Part shown: positions 54,945 to 64,000 of the stretch, piece by piece
How the letters are laid out: every line of letters begins with the position of its first letter
Position numbering within the stretch: position 1 is the first letter of the stretch
From: Scytalidium lignicola
Taxonomy: Eukaryota > Ascomycota > Leotiomycetes
Length of the DNA stretch: 64,000 bases
Assembly: GCA_002812745.2 (NCBI GenBank)
Contig: NCSJ02000191.1
Span: forward strand, 19,053-83,052
Reading direction: 5' to 3'
The notes under the pieces: generated by a model
Told to the model about the DNA's origin: nothing
The model's input: the letters and a program-made list of their open reading frames with translations, nothing else
Database searches by the model: none
Position numbers and translations under genes: made by a program

Positions 54945-56805
54945 ATGTCTCATATCGGCGTCAACAGTGTTAAGCAAGAGGTGCAGATTGCACAGGCTGA
55001 ATCTCCAGACTTTGAGAAGGTTGTCTGGTACCGTGAGCCTCATCTGAGAAAGCTCTATGCCTATGCAGTTGTGTTAATGGTGGCTTCTGCCACGACTGGT
55101 TACGATGGGTAAGTCAGCTGTTAAGATGGAAGGAAAAGAAGGAAAAGAAGAAAAAGAAAAGCAAAATATAATGTGTGCTAATTATGGGTGACAGAATGTT
55201 GATCAATACCTCACAACAAATTGATCTCTGGACGGCTTATTTCCCCGAAGTCAATAACTCGAGCAAACTCGGTATCTTGATTAACATGTTCAACATTGGT
55301 TCCATCGTCTCGCTCTTTATCACGTGCGTACAACTTCACCCTTCTCCTTTTTGTTCTCATTCTCGCAGACTTGCTGACAGGATCCTGGGGAAAGTCCATA
55401 TGTTGCTGATCGTTTCGGACGAAAGATCACCATTGCTTCTGGTTGCTTGTTCATGGTTCTCGGTGGTTGCTTGTCTGCTTTCACCAATGGCTATGGAATG
55501 TTTATCGGTGGTCGATTCATCCTTGGTTTCGGCAACTCTCTCGCCCAGATGGCCTCTCCCCTCTTGCTCACGGAGCTCTGCCATCCCCAGCACCGTGGTC
55601 CCGTCACTGCCATCTACAACTGTCTCTGGAACTTGGGTGCCCTCGTCGTGTCCTGCATCGGCTGGGGTACTGCCACTATTAACAGCAACTGGTCCTGGAG
55701 ATCCATCACCTTCATCCAGATCATTCCATCCGTCATCCAGTTGGTGTTCATCTACTGGATTCCTGAGTCTCCGCGTTTCCTCATCTCCAAGGACCGCGCT
55801 GATGAAGCCCTTAACGTCCTTGCCAAGTACCATGCCGGCGGCGACAAGAACAATGCCACTGTCCAGTACGAATACCGTGAAATCAGGGAGACGATGCGCA
55901 TGGAAGAGGAAGCCAAGCGCGTCACCAGCTACGCAGACTTCGTCAAGACTAAGGGCAACCGCTGGAGGTTGGCCATCATTATTTCTCTCGGTATCATCTC
56001 GCAATACTCAGGCAACGCCCTGTTCTCTAACTACATGAACACCATCTATGAGGGCGCCGGCATCACCCAGCAGAACCAAAAACTCGCCATCAGTACTGGT
56101 CAAACCATCCTCAACCTAATGGTCACCATTGCCGCAGCCCTCAGCGTTGACAATATTGGTCGTCGACCTCTCTTCCTCACGTCCATGTTCGGCATGGTAG
56201 GCTCCTTCGTGTGCTGGACCATCTGCGGAGCTGTGTACGAGAATTCAAACGGTGTCAACAAGGGTTCTGGATACGCACAGCTCGTCTTCATCTGGATCTT
56301 TGGTATCTTCTACGACATTGGATTCTCGGGCTTGTTGGTTGCGTACGCGCTTGAGATCTTGCCGTTCCATTTGCGTGCTAAGGGCATGATGATTATGAAT
56401 ATTACCGTGCAGGCGATTCTTGCTATTGGGAACCAGACTAATAAGCTTGCCTGGGATAACTTGCCGAATCACTGGAACTTTATGTTGTTTTACACTGTAA
56501 GTTTTTTTTCCTTCCCCTTTACTCTACAAAAACTTTCTTTTTCTTCTTCTTTCACCTTTTTTTCNTTTTCTACACTCTATCTACCAAGACTAACAAATGA
56601 CGTCTAGCTCTGGGATCTGGTCGAACTCGTCTTCGTCTGGTTCTTCTACGTTGAAACCAAAGGCCCCACCCTCGAACAAATCTCCCGTATCTTCGATGGT
56701 GAGGACGCCGTCGCACACATCGATCTTCAGCAAGTCGAGAAGGAGATCCATCTCCATGGTGCCGACCATGTCGAGCTCGTCTCAGAGAAGGCTGACAAGG
56801 TTTAA
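54945..56805 (+). CDS. MFS sugar porter (hexose/lactose-permease-like)
   Basis: Exons 54945-55108, 55195-55323, 55395-56496, 56608-56805 give 530 aa, normal for fungal sugar porters with 12 transmembrane helices in the plasma membrane. Visible family marks: GYDGMLINTSQQ after helix 1, ADRFGRK between helices 2 and 3, GRFILGFGNSLAQMASPLLLTEL with the following HRG, PESPRFLISKDR before the central loop, DNIGRRPLF in the second half, and VETKGPTLEQI near the C-terminus. The order and spacing fit the proton-coupled sugar porter family (TC 2.A.1.1); lactose-permease and hexose-transporter types both end this way, so the sugar is open. Intron 3 contains an N in a T-run, which does not affect coding. 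The long pyrimidine-rich upstream region suggests sizeable regulation. Confidence 0.92.
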
Positions 56806-57522
56806 ATGTATCCCTTATCTCCCCTTTCTTGCCTCTCCTTTCCCTACTTTTGTGATTGACAGAGGTGTGGATAGGTTTTCTATCTTCTAGCATTATAGTT
56901 TTGCTTATTAATATATGTTAAGTTTCTTTTTAGTTATGATACAAGTTTTTGATACTTTAATTAAGTTTGAAGTCAATTAAAATATTTAAAAAGAAAACAA
57001 GAAAAGAAAAGAAAAGAACACTTAAATTTAAATTAGCTTTACAAATGGATTAAGCATTTTATTATAAGAATAACATTCCATATTTTGCGTTTAACACATC
57101 AATTATTATACACCATAAGTCCCGCCCGAATTGTTCATTTCCGTAATAGTTTGATTTTTTTGAGTGACTGCATAGATGGGGAGTGAAAAAAGGATCAGGC
57201 CTCATAATAACTGGCTCCGCCTAACCCTGTAATGGAACAGTTACCTCATATGGAAATGGAGATTATGATCCGAGATATATGGAGAATAATCAGGAATATT
57301 TGAAGATTGCAAGAGCTTATATATTATATCTTGTTACACAGGTTACATACACCGATCGAAATAGGTTCCACAGATATATTGACTAAAATAGTTACAAAAA
57401 ATAACTACTGTACAGTGAGCAAGTACAGCTTTATAATAGGGGTTATCGGACTTTACGCTCTCTAAACACAATGGAGAGACCTGGGGAGACCACATAGATA
57501 TACATGCAAGAATATTCATATA
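56806..57522. other. Intergenic, no gene seen
   Basis: AT-rich 3' flank of the sugar porter; only short frames. Confidence 0.6.
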
Positions 57523-57990
57523 TTAATCTTCAGCTGAGCCCCAAAACTTGAAACGATCGATAAATGCACGCCGGCGAACTCTTCTTGCATCCCGCTCTGT
57601 ATAATATCTTAGTAAATAACTACTTATATATAAAAGAAAAACAAAGACTTGTTTACCATCAAGTTTTCTTGCCGCCTCATCCATTAACTCAAAAGCCTCT
57701 TTAAAAAAAGGAATAAGCTCTTTCCACTCATCTTATTTAAGTTGTAAGTATACTCACATATCTTCCAACACTAAACCAAAGCTTAAAGCCCCTCCCAATA
57801 ATCGAGGGTCAGCGCCATGCTTAAGAAGAAATTGAACTACAAAGATGTTTTCTTTCAAATAGGCCGGTTTGAGGAGGTCGCTGTCAACTGCAATATTCAA
57901 AGGTCGTCCACGGCAATAAGTCTTGTGCGCAATAAATGGAAAGATGATCCGGAGTTTGAAGAACTTTTCATAACAAAATACGTACAGCAT
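57523..57990 (-). pseudogene. C-terminal relic of an ankyrin-repeat protein
   Basis: Minus-strand reading gives RGRPLNIAVDSDLLKPAYLK and VVQFLLKHGADPRLLGGAL (an ankyrin repeat), then a break near 57732-57757, then DEWKELIPFFKEAFELMDEA, a clean 60-bp intron (57597-57656) and a final exon ending RAFIDRFKFWGSAED at stop 57523-57525. At the break a GTGAGT donor and an AAG acceptor are only 26 bp apart and out of phase, as if an intron had suffered a deletion. No proper N-terminus is seen. Confidence 0.55.
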
Positions 57991-58173
57991 GAAGGCCAGA
58001 GTAGCTTGAATTCAAGCTTAAAAACCAATTAATTTCTGAGGATCTAATATTAGAAAATACCAAATTTATATCTTCAAAACAAGTCAATTTTACATTTCAA
58101 CTTTGTTTTCCCCCGAATCATGATGTACAGTTAGCAGTAAGATGATATACTAAACCTAGATTCATAATCAATT

Positions 58174-59807
58174 CTAGCGATATAAAGATGTCCATCTGTT
58201 GTGGTAGGCTTCCTGGGCGGACACAAGACATTCAACATCAGCAGACAATGTTTCGTTACCCAACGATCTCTGTCGCTCTTGTAAGTACTGCAGAGCACAA
58301 CAGAGGTTATAGTAGCAGCAGATAGGACTTGCATCAGCCCTTTTCTGATTGCCGACACATCGTACAGCGTCGACAACCATCTCGCAGGCTGTGTTGACAG
58401 CAGCCTGCGAGAAACATCTTGCGCGATGGTCAGATTCGTTTTGAGTAATTGCAAGGACGACAAGGATATGTTGGTGAAGAAGGAAGAGTGACCTAGCAAG
58501 ATTGCTATCAGCGATCATCGAGGCACGTCCATGAAGCTTACCTAATGCAGAGAGCGACCGCTGAACATGTGGAGGAGGTAAACTTCTTATTCTCCTCACT
58601 TATTGCTACCACGAGAAAGCTTCGAATTTTGCGATCAAGTTCTGTAAGCTCTGGAAGTGTAATTACCCTACACTGGGATGTAGAGCGTATGGTATGCAAG
58701 ACTTGGTCAAGTAAAGACACTGCCTGTGCTTGCCATCCAAAGCGACAGATACTAGTATCCTGTGGATCGGATGAATTAGATGAATCGCAAATGCTACGGT
58801 CAGGGAACAAACGCAAATCTTGTGACTGTATCAATGGGAGATCTGATGGCGGTAAGGAGTCGAGATCTGGATACTCTGTTTGGGACAGTATGCCTTTTTG
58901 ATTTATCTCAGCCAAAATGATCCTAGATAGTGCCTCAGTAAAGAATCATGACCACATTACTACGGACAAACCTCTCTAGCATTGGGATTGCCCATGCCAC
59001 ATTCATTCTCTCGAGCTCCGTTAATTCGAGGCCAGTGGTCCTTCGTCTAGCTGCTGCAGGACCAAGAGATTCCTTCGTCACTCCTAAAACCCGGGCCAAA
59101 CTTGAACATGCACTGATGGAGATATATGCAGCTTCAGGGCGGACACAGATGTATTCGCAAGCGGCGATAAGGAATGCCGCCTGGACTAGATTCAAGGATG
59201 TGCATAGTTCTGCCTGCGCTAGTGCGAAGAGTGATTTTGTGTTATAGTAGAGACATTCCTGAACAAAAGAAGGCGGTTGGGAGGATTTCCCTAAGTTGTG
59301 GACTGTGGTTATGAGGCACATAGCCAGGATCAAGATGGAAAGATCGGCTGGTGGAGTACCAGCATTCCGATATTGTGACGTTGCCCGGTAGAAGAGCTCC
59401 GGCGAAATAATAGGATACCAGCAGTGAAATGTTCGAAAGTAGTGGTCACTGATTCTGTCAGGGGAAAGGTCTACACGCCTAATTATATTGAGGACCTGTT
59501 GATTAACTGATTCGTTGATAGCCTGAGAGGGGGTAGAGAGTAGCCATTGGGGGAGAGGAGACGAATCAGACAGGTCGTGATGTTGGATTAGCTGCTCAGT
59601 CTTAAGCTCATTCGAAGGATACAAAGTCTCCACTGGTACGAAGTTTTTACCTGGATTGTACGGGCGGTGGCGTTTCTTGTTGGAATCGTACTGGCATGAC
59701 AAGTTGTGAGAGGCGCAGTAACCACAGGCTGGCAATTCCTTATCACACGCTTTCTTTCGCACATTGCAAGCTTGGCATACGAATTGAGCCTGCTTAGGGG
59801 GACCCAT
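58174..59807 (-). CDS. Zn2Cys6 fungal transcription factor
   Basis: Exons 59807-58972, 58922-58542, 58504-58174 give 515 aa. Residues 10-38 are a binuclear zinc cluster (CQACNVRKKACDKELPACGYC then C six residues later), with the basic linker KKRHRPYNPGK. Residues about 105-280 fit the fungal-specific transcription factor domain: YFRTFHCWYPIISPELFYR is typical, followed by Leu-rich helices. The Gal4-type dimer coiled coil is not evident. Such factors bind CGG half sites in the nucleus. Intron 1 (49 bp) is clear. Intron 2 would be only 37 bp, so a frameshift is the alternative. The gene is divergent from the enoyl-reductase-like gene at 60303, and both may be controlled through the 495 bp between them. 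A pathway-specific role is inferred from position. Confidence 0.87.
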
Positions 59808-60302
59808 GGTGGTCCGGCTCCTATGAAAAATATCGACACAACCTCAGTCAATACAGAATGTTTTGTTTGAAGTGAAGTTGATCGGGTTATTACTGTACAG
59901 TGGCAGGTGCGGCCGCCGCTAACCCTTTTTCACGAGTAAACTATTCGGTGGTATTAATAAAGGCTAAACCTAATATAGCCTAGACCACCTCAGATTTATG
60001 TGAGGCGGCCGCTGCTTACCTGTTTGGGTAGCCTTTTCACCAAGCAATTATTCGAACTGGTGAGTGCTAGTAGGCGGAATTAGAGACGATCTTTTGGGCT
60101 AAATCCGTTAGGAATTATTATAATACGATACCTCGTATATTACCAATTGAATAGGGTTTGCCACATCCGATTATATAAATGATACATAATCTCATAGAAA
60201 ATGACTCCTTCCGTTAAGGTAGAGCAGACGAAGAGTTGAACCTTGAATTTGTTCAGTACATTCCCATATCCCCAATACCTCTCAAGTTCATTAGACCAAA
60301 AG
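59808..60302. promoter_or_regulatory. Divergent promoter with two CGGCCG sites
   Basis: 495 bp between the regulator and the reductase gene. It holds two GCGGCCGC palindromes (59909-59916 and 60005-60012), each with CGGCCG at its core, i.e. inverted CGG half sites with no spacer, as used by some Zn2Cys6 factors. Both are followed by related sequence (aaccctttttcac... and gtagccttttcac..., then tattcg), so the two sites lie in an ancient direct duplication of about 55 bp. Confidence 0.5.
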
Positions 60303-61398
60303 ATGGCTTTTAAATCGGAAGAGGTAACAGCTCAGCTACAGTGCCTACAGAAAGGTGGCCCTTTTCAAATTGCTCATGTTCCCAAACCGACGACCATTGC
60401 GCCCGACCAGGTGCTTATCCACCAGCGTGTAATCGCTCTTAACGGTCTAGACTGGAAGCAGCGCGATTTGGGGATTTTCATCTCACGCTGGCCACACGTG
60501 CTGGGCATTGAAGGTGCTGGCATTGTGGAGCTGGTCGGCTCAGATGTAAAGGATCTCCAGGCTGGAGATGAAGTCACAGGGTGGATGGCTGGTAGAGCAC
60601 ATGCGGAAGACTGGGGCGGCGCATATCAAGAGCATGTAGTCATGCCTGCGCGCTATGTCGCCAAAAAGCCCAAGAATATCAGTATCGAGGAAGCTGCCTC
60701 TTTACCGTATGTCTATTCTACTTATGCTGCATCGCTCCAAACACTAACAACACAGTATCTGCTACAATACGGCCGTCTGTGCACTCTACAGCATGGGCCT
60801 CAAGATTCCAATTCCCAACTTTAGTCTTCCAGCAGTGGCTGAGAAGGCACCTTTATCAATTCTCATCCTCGGTGGCAGTTCAGCCATCGGCGCTGCAGCC
60901 ATCCAGCTTCTCCGGCTGTCGTATCCTCAGCTACCAATCTTCGCGACGAGCTCACCTCGGAATCATGAGCGATTACTCTCCCTCGGCGCAACAAAAGTCT
61001 TTGATTACCATTCTCCTACCCTTGTAGTGGATATTACAGCCACCTCACCCGATGCTCGCGGGGTTGACATGATCCTCGACTGTGTGGCAGCTGGTGCAAC
61101 TCAGACCGGCATTTGTGATGCACTAGACATCACCGGCTCTATGAAGTACGCCGCTGTAGTTTCAGGTGTTAATGTTCCTGTGCCAGAGCGCGTTTCCAAG
61201 TTAGATGTCGTTGGGTGGGCGTTGGTTGATATGCCGGGTGGAGAGCTAGTCATACCTGCACTCACTTGGCTGATAGAAACTGGCCAATACCGAGTACCTC
61301 TGCCTGTTAAAGTAGTAGGAAATGGATTAGACAAAGTACCAGAGGTTCTAAATCAAGTGAAGAGTGTGACAGGGACAAAGTTGGTCGTAACTTTGTAG
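60303..61398 (+). CDS. MDR-family oxidoreductase (zinc-free alcohol dehydrogenase / enoyl reductase type)
   Basis: Exons 60303-60706 and 60756-61398 (49-bp intron) give 348 aa. The N-terminal GroES-like part reads VLIHQRVIALNGLDWKQRD and LGIEGAGIVELVGSDV; the nucleotide-binding part has ILGGSSAIGAAAIQLLRLSY, the GxxxxxG-type signature for NADPH. The catalytic zinc Cys and the structural zinc Cys cluster are absent, so this is a quinone-reductase or trans-acting enoyl-reductase type; fungal polyketide enoyl reductases (LovC-like) look like this. It probably reduces an alpha,beta-unsaturated carbonyl with NADPH in the cytosol. It is paired head to head with a Zn2Cys6 regulator and followed by a short-chain dehydrogenase, a common cluster grouping, but no polyketide synthase is visible within the window. 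Confidence 0.9.
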
Positions 61399-61964
61399 TA
61401 TTATCTATTTATTTGAGAAAAGTGAATTATGGTGTTCCTTATATTTTTATAGATTTAAATTCTATATCTGGGTTCTGTAGTTCCCTTTCAGCATAACGAC
61501 GTTTAAGCTTGGTCCAACAGACGCGTTATAATTCCTTTCTCCTCAAGATGTATTTATTCAAAACACCGGTTAAGTATTGAAAATCTAAGAATGAATAAAC
61601 GGCAAAACNAAAAAGTTTTCGCGATGTTTTCTTTGCTGACCAGGACTTCCGCACGTAATTGTACGACCAATCGATTTCGGTCTGTTACACGTTGTTCTTC
61701 AAGGTCTTCCAAAACGCGAATTCTATAAATTGTAAGTCGATGGTCTCCAATATAGGTATACAGGCCCTAGAGGCTATAGGCTACAGGCACTACAAGTCTT
61801 CGCTTCAGGGCCTGGGCCTGTAAGCATGCTAAAATGAAGCCAACGGCCGCGGGGTGTTTGGGATACCGTACAGAGGTTGAGGTAATAAGCACACGTACTA
61901 CGGTATCTTATTAAAAATTATTGACGAGACTATTATTTCATTCTATTACTATGGGTGGCGTGTA
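61399..61964. other. Intergenic, convergent 3' ends
   Basis: No gene seen. A single N lies next to AAAAA at about 61609. Confidence 0.6.
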
Positions 61965-62906
61965 TCACCATGGAGGAATAGATCCATCGTACTGGTTATG
62001 TCCTTCGGCCTTCTCCCACCCTTTGACAAAGACCTTCGGAAACTTCCCATTCGGGTCTTGTCCAGGTCTCCAAATCAGATCCAATGACGCCTTGGCCCCC
62101 TCTTCAGCGGTTACATCTGCCATTTCGCCGCCGCTCAGATCGGTTTTCATCCACTAAATAATTCGATCAATTTGAATATTTTGTGGTATGGAGAAAGAAA
62201 GAGAAAGGGGTACATACACCTGGGCAGAGTGCCATGAACGTAAAGCCTTCTTTCTCATAATCAAGTGCATACTGGACAGTTAGGGCGTTCATAGCCGCTT
62301 TAGAGATCTTGTAGGCTAGGGCAGGGAGATATTGGGCTGGGCGTGCTAGCATAATAAAGCTTAGAGTAGTTGAACTTGGGGCTTTTGTAAGAGACTGAGA
62401 AACTGGACAAAAGGTAAATTTATTTATCTTACATGTTAGAAACTTTCTTCAGAGTACCCTTCTGTAAAAGGGGGAGAAATGCTCTTGTCATCTAATGAAC
62501 ATTAAAGACATTGACAGTGAGGCTTTTAGTGAGATTATCCCTGAGTTACCTTAGTTATTAACTTCTTTGAAATACTACATAAGTGAGAAAAAGTTCACAT
62601 TGATTTAACTCCATCAAATGCGTATTAGCATATCCCAGCGTTGTTGATCAAGATATCTAATCCCTTTCCTTCCAAGTTTGCTTTAACGTCCGCGGCAGCT
62701 TGGCTAATGGATGCTTGGTTGGTAACATCGAGTTTTACGACAATAACTCGTCTAGATGATTGTTTAGCAAGCTCCTCTAGGTTGAAGGCATCTCCGCGCG
62801 CAGTTGCATATATTTTGCTGACGTCTGCAGCCGGGAGAAAAGCAAGTTCGCGAGCGAGTGCAAGTCCAAAGCCTCTAGAGGCACCGGTGATAAAATACGA
62901 AGCCAT
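61965..62906 (-). pseudogene. Short-chain dehydrogenase/reductase (SDR) with two nonsense codons
   Basis: Exons 62906-62599, 62540-62433, 62374-62218, 62153-61965 keep a consistent frame for about 253 codons, normal for a classical SDR. Visible: TGASRGFGLALA (NAD(P) binding), VVKLDVTN, LINNAGI, and YKISKAAMN with the catalytic Tyr and Lys; CPG joins WMKTDL across the last intron. The serine partner region reads VSN near the second intron. Two in-frame stops occur: TAA at 62625-62627 just after NNAGIC, and TAG at 62492-62494 where NVH is followed by MTRAFLP; a Trp (TGG) would suit the second. Both can arise by one C-to-T or G-to-A change. The splice sites and catalytic motifs are intact, so inactivation is recent. 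The substrate is unknown; the family often reduces carbonyls with NADPH. Confidence 0.8.
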
Positions 62907-63838
62907 TATAAAATATGATTATATTTTGAATAAAACTCAAGATGGATTGCCTTACGGATTATAAANTTTTTTTGATGGGGAGGATAAAAGATTAAGATGC
63001 AAGAGTATTGCGTCGGAGCAGCGCTTTTAAAGAACACAAACAACTCTAGGAATAAGATTAAAATAGGAAAGAATACTGGGCTAATGCACTCTTTCACGTA
63101 AATATTCTCGTCTTCGCTTACAAATATACAGAATACTTGTCAAATCTACTTGATATTGACCTATTATCACTTGAAATCGGGGGTACCAGCGTTTTAACGC
63201 CGAACACAAAATATAGCTTCTTAGTAATTGAGATGGGCTTTGGCTAAATAGATGTACACCTTGATTTAAATTACTATTAGATAGCTTTAATATTAATCTA
63301 CAAATACGAAATTCTAACCAACTTGGCTTAAATCGAGCCACTGACGACTCCAATGCGGGTTTTTGTATTCATTTCCATATTTGGAATAAAAGTGGAGAGC
63401 CCATCTTATGATTTGGGAGCCGAGATGATTTGACTCGGTGGTTTGGTACAAGCTATGTGGGTTGTATAATGCAAGGATGGATAATAAAAATCAGTTCAGT
63501 AGGTTGTATGATAGTTGTAAATCTGATTTTGTTCTTTTGGATGACTCAAAGCTGAGTAAATATTTGCATCAGATTGATTTAAGCTGTATACGGGGCAGGG
63601 GAGGAGCATACTGACCAATTAGATTAGAACCAGTTGACCTGTAGGTTAATTTTTAGCGCTGACTCAAGGTTTCCGTTCTATCTGGAATGTATGTATCGTA
63701 GTCTATCGTAACTTAATACTTCGTATTTGGTATTATCCTGTACTAGATATAGAAAAGGCTTTTATTACATTTGAATTTAACTCTTAGTCAGCATAATCAA
63801 CAGCCTTTCACATTTAATATTATTCTTATATATGTTCC
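62907..63838. other. Intergenic, no gene seen
   Basis: AT-rich, short frames only; a single N next to a T-run at about 62966. Upstream flank of the dehydrogenase pseudogene. Confidence 0.5.
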
Positions 63839-64000
63839 AGCCCATACGTAAATAATGGCCATTCGTAAATNGGCTAGGCCATTTACAAATGGACTAGCCC
63901 ATACGTAAATAAATCACTTTACGTATGGTCTAGCCCATACGTAAAGCGACCGCAATTTGAAGGCACTTTTGGAGGTGTTTTGAGGTCCAATTTGAAGGCA
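63839..64000. repeat. Cluster of short direct and inverted repeats at the window edge
   Basis: The motif cccatacgtaaa occurs at about 63841, 63898 and 63935 in one orientation and once inverted, giving a perfect hairpin with 12-bp arms at 63917-63928 and 63935-63946 (6-base loop). A second motif, caatttgaaggca, is repeated at 63953-63965 and at the last bases of the window. This looks like the end of a transposable element that continues outside. Confidence 0.55.

Noticed and set aside
55357..56004. 215-codon minus-strand frame
   Set aside because: It is antisense to the sugar porter's main exon, a common effect of its codon bias.

Overview
This window looks like nuclear DNA of a filamentous ascomycete (Pezizomycotina). 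Most genes are split by 45-90 bp introns with GT...AG borders. The families are typical of moulds: a GMC oxidoreductase, a Zn2Cys6 regulator, an MFS sugar porter, a MAPEG protein and a STAND/NLR-type protein. An ~8 kb block of very low GC, full of stop codons, carries retroelement relics whose codon changes fit repeat-induced point mutation (RIP). All exon borders below were read by eye from splice signals and frame; no alignment was run.

Layout. 1-5 kb: a proline-racemase-superfamily gene between degraded Fot1/pogo-like DNA transposons, one with both 108-110 bp inverted ends and TA target duplications. 6.4-11 kb: a GMC oxidoreductase and a catalase transcribed divergently, the catalase broken near its 3' end. 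11.4-19.8 kb: the AT-rich block, bounded by ~80% identical inverted repeats, with a Ty3/Gypsy relic. 19.8-21.9 kb: a small membrane protein and a secreted-protein gene. 23-50.5 kb: a run of large unusual genes. These are an ankyrin-subtilase fusion (999 aa), a Gly-rich orphan, a 1766-aa STAND-like protein (inactive-looking hydrolase domain, degenerate NACHT, ankyrins, ZZ finger), a MAPEG protein whose start codon is split by an intron, a ~2708-aa sacsin-like protein with two GHKL ATPase modules and a C-terminal BTB domain, and a 1056-aa membrane-anchored orphan. 54.9-63 kb: a sugar porter, an ankyrin relic, then a Zn2Cys6 regulator divergent from an enoyl-reductase-like MDR enzyme, and a short-chain dehydrogenase with two nonsense codons.

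Functional reading. The 23-50 kb segment pairs domains used in fungal NLR-type self/non-self recognition (ankyrin, STAND NTPase, subtilase, hydrolase-like) with a huge chaperone-like GHKL/BTB protein. I infer, but cannot show, an accessory innate-immunity or incompatibility island. The 58-63 kb segment resembles the edge of a small specialised-metabolism cluster without its backbone enzyme.

Data quality. About 25 single Ns sit next to A/T homopolymers, and three genes each differ from an open frame by one base in a homopolymer. Some frameshifts may therefore be assembly errors; the nonsense codons in the catalase and the dehydrogenase cannot be explained that way.
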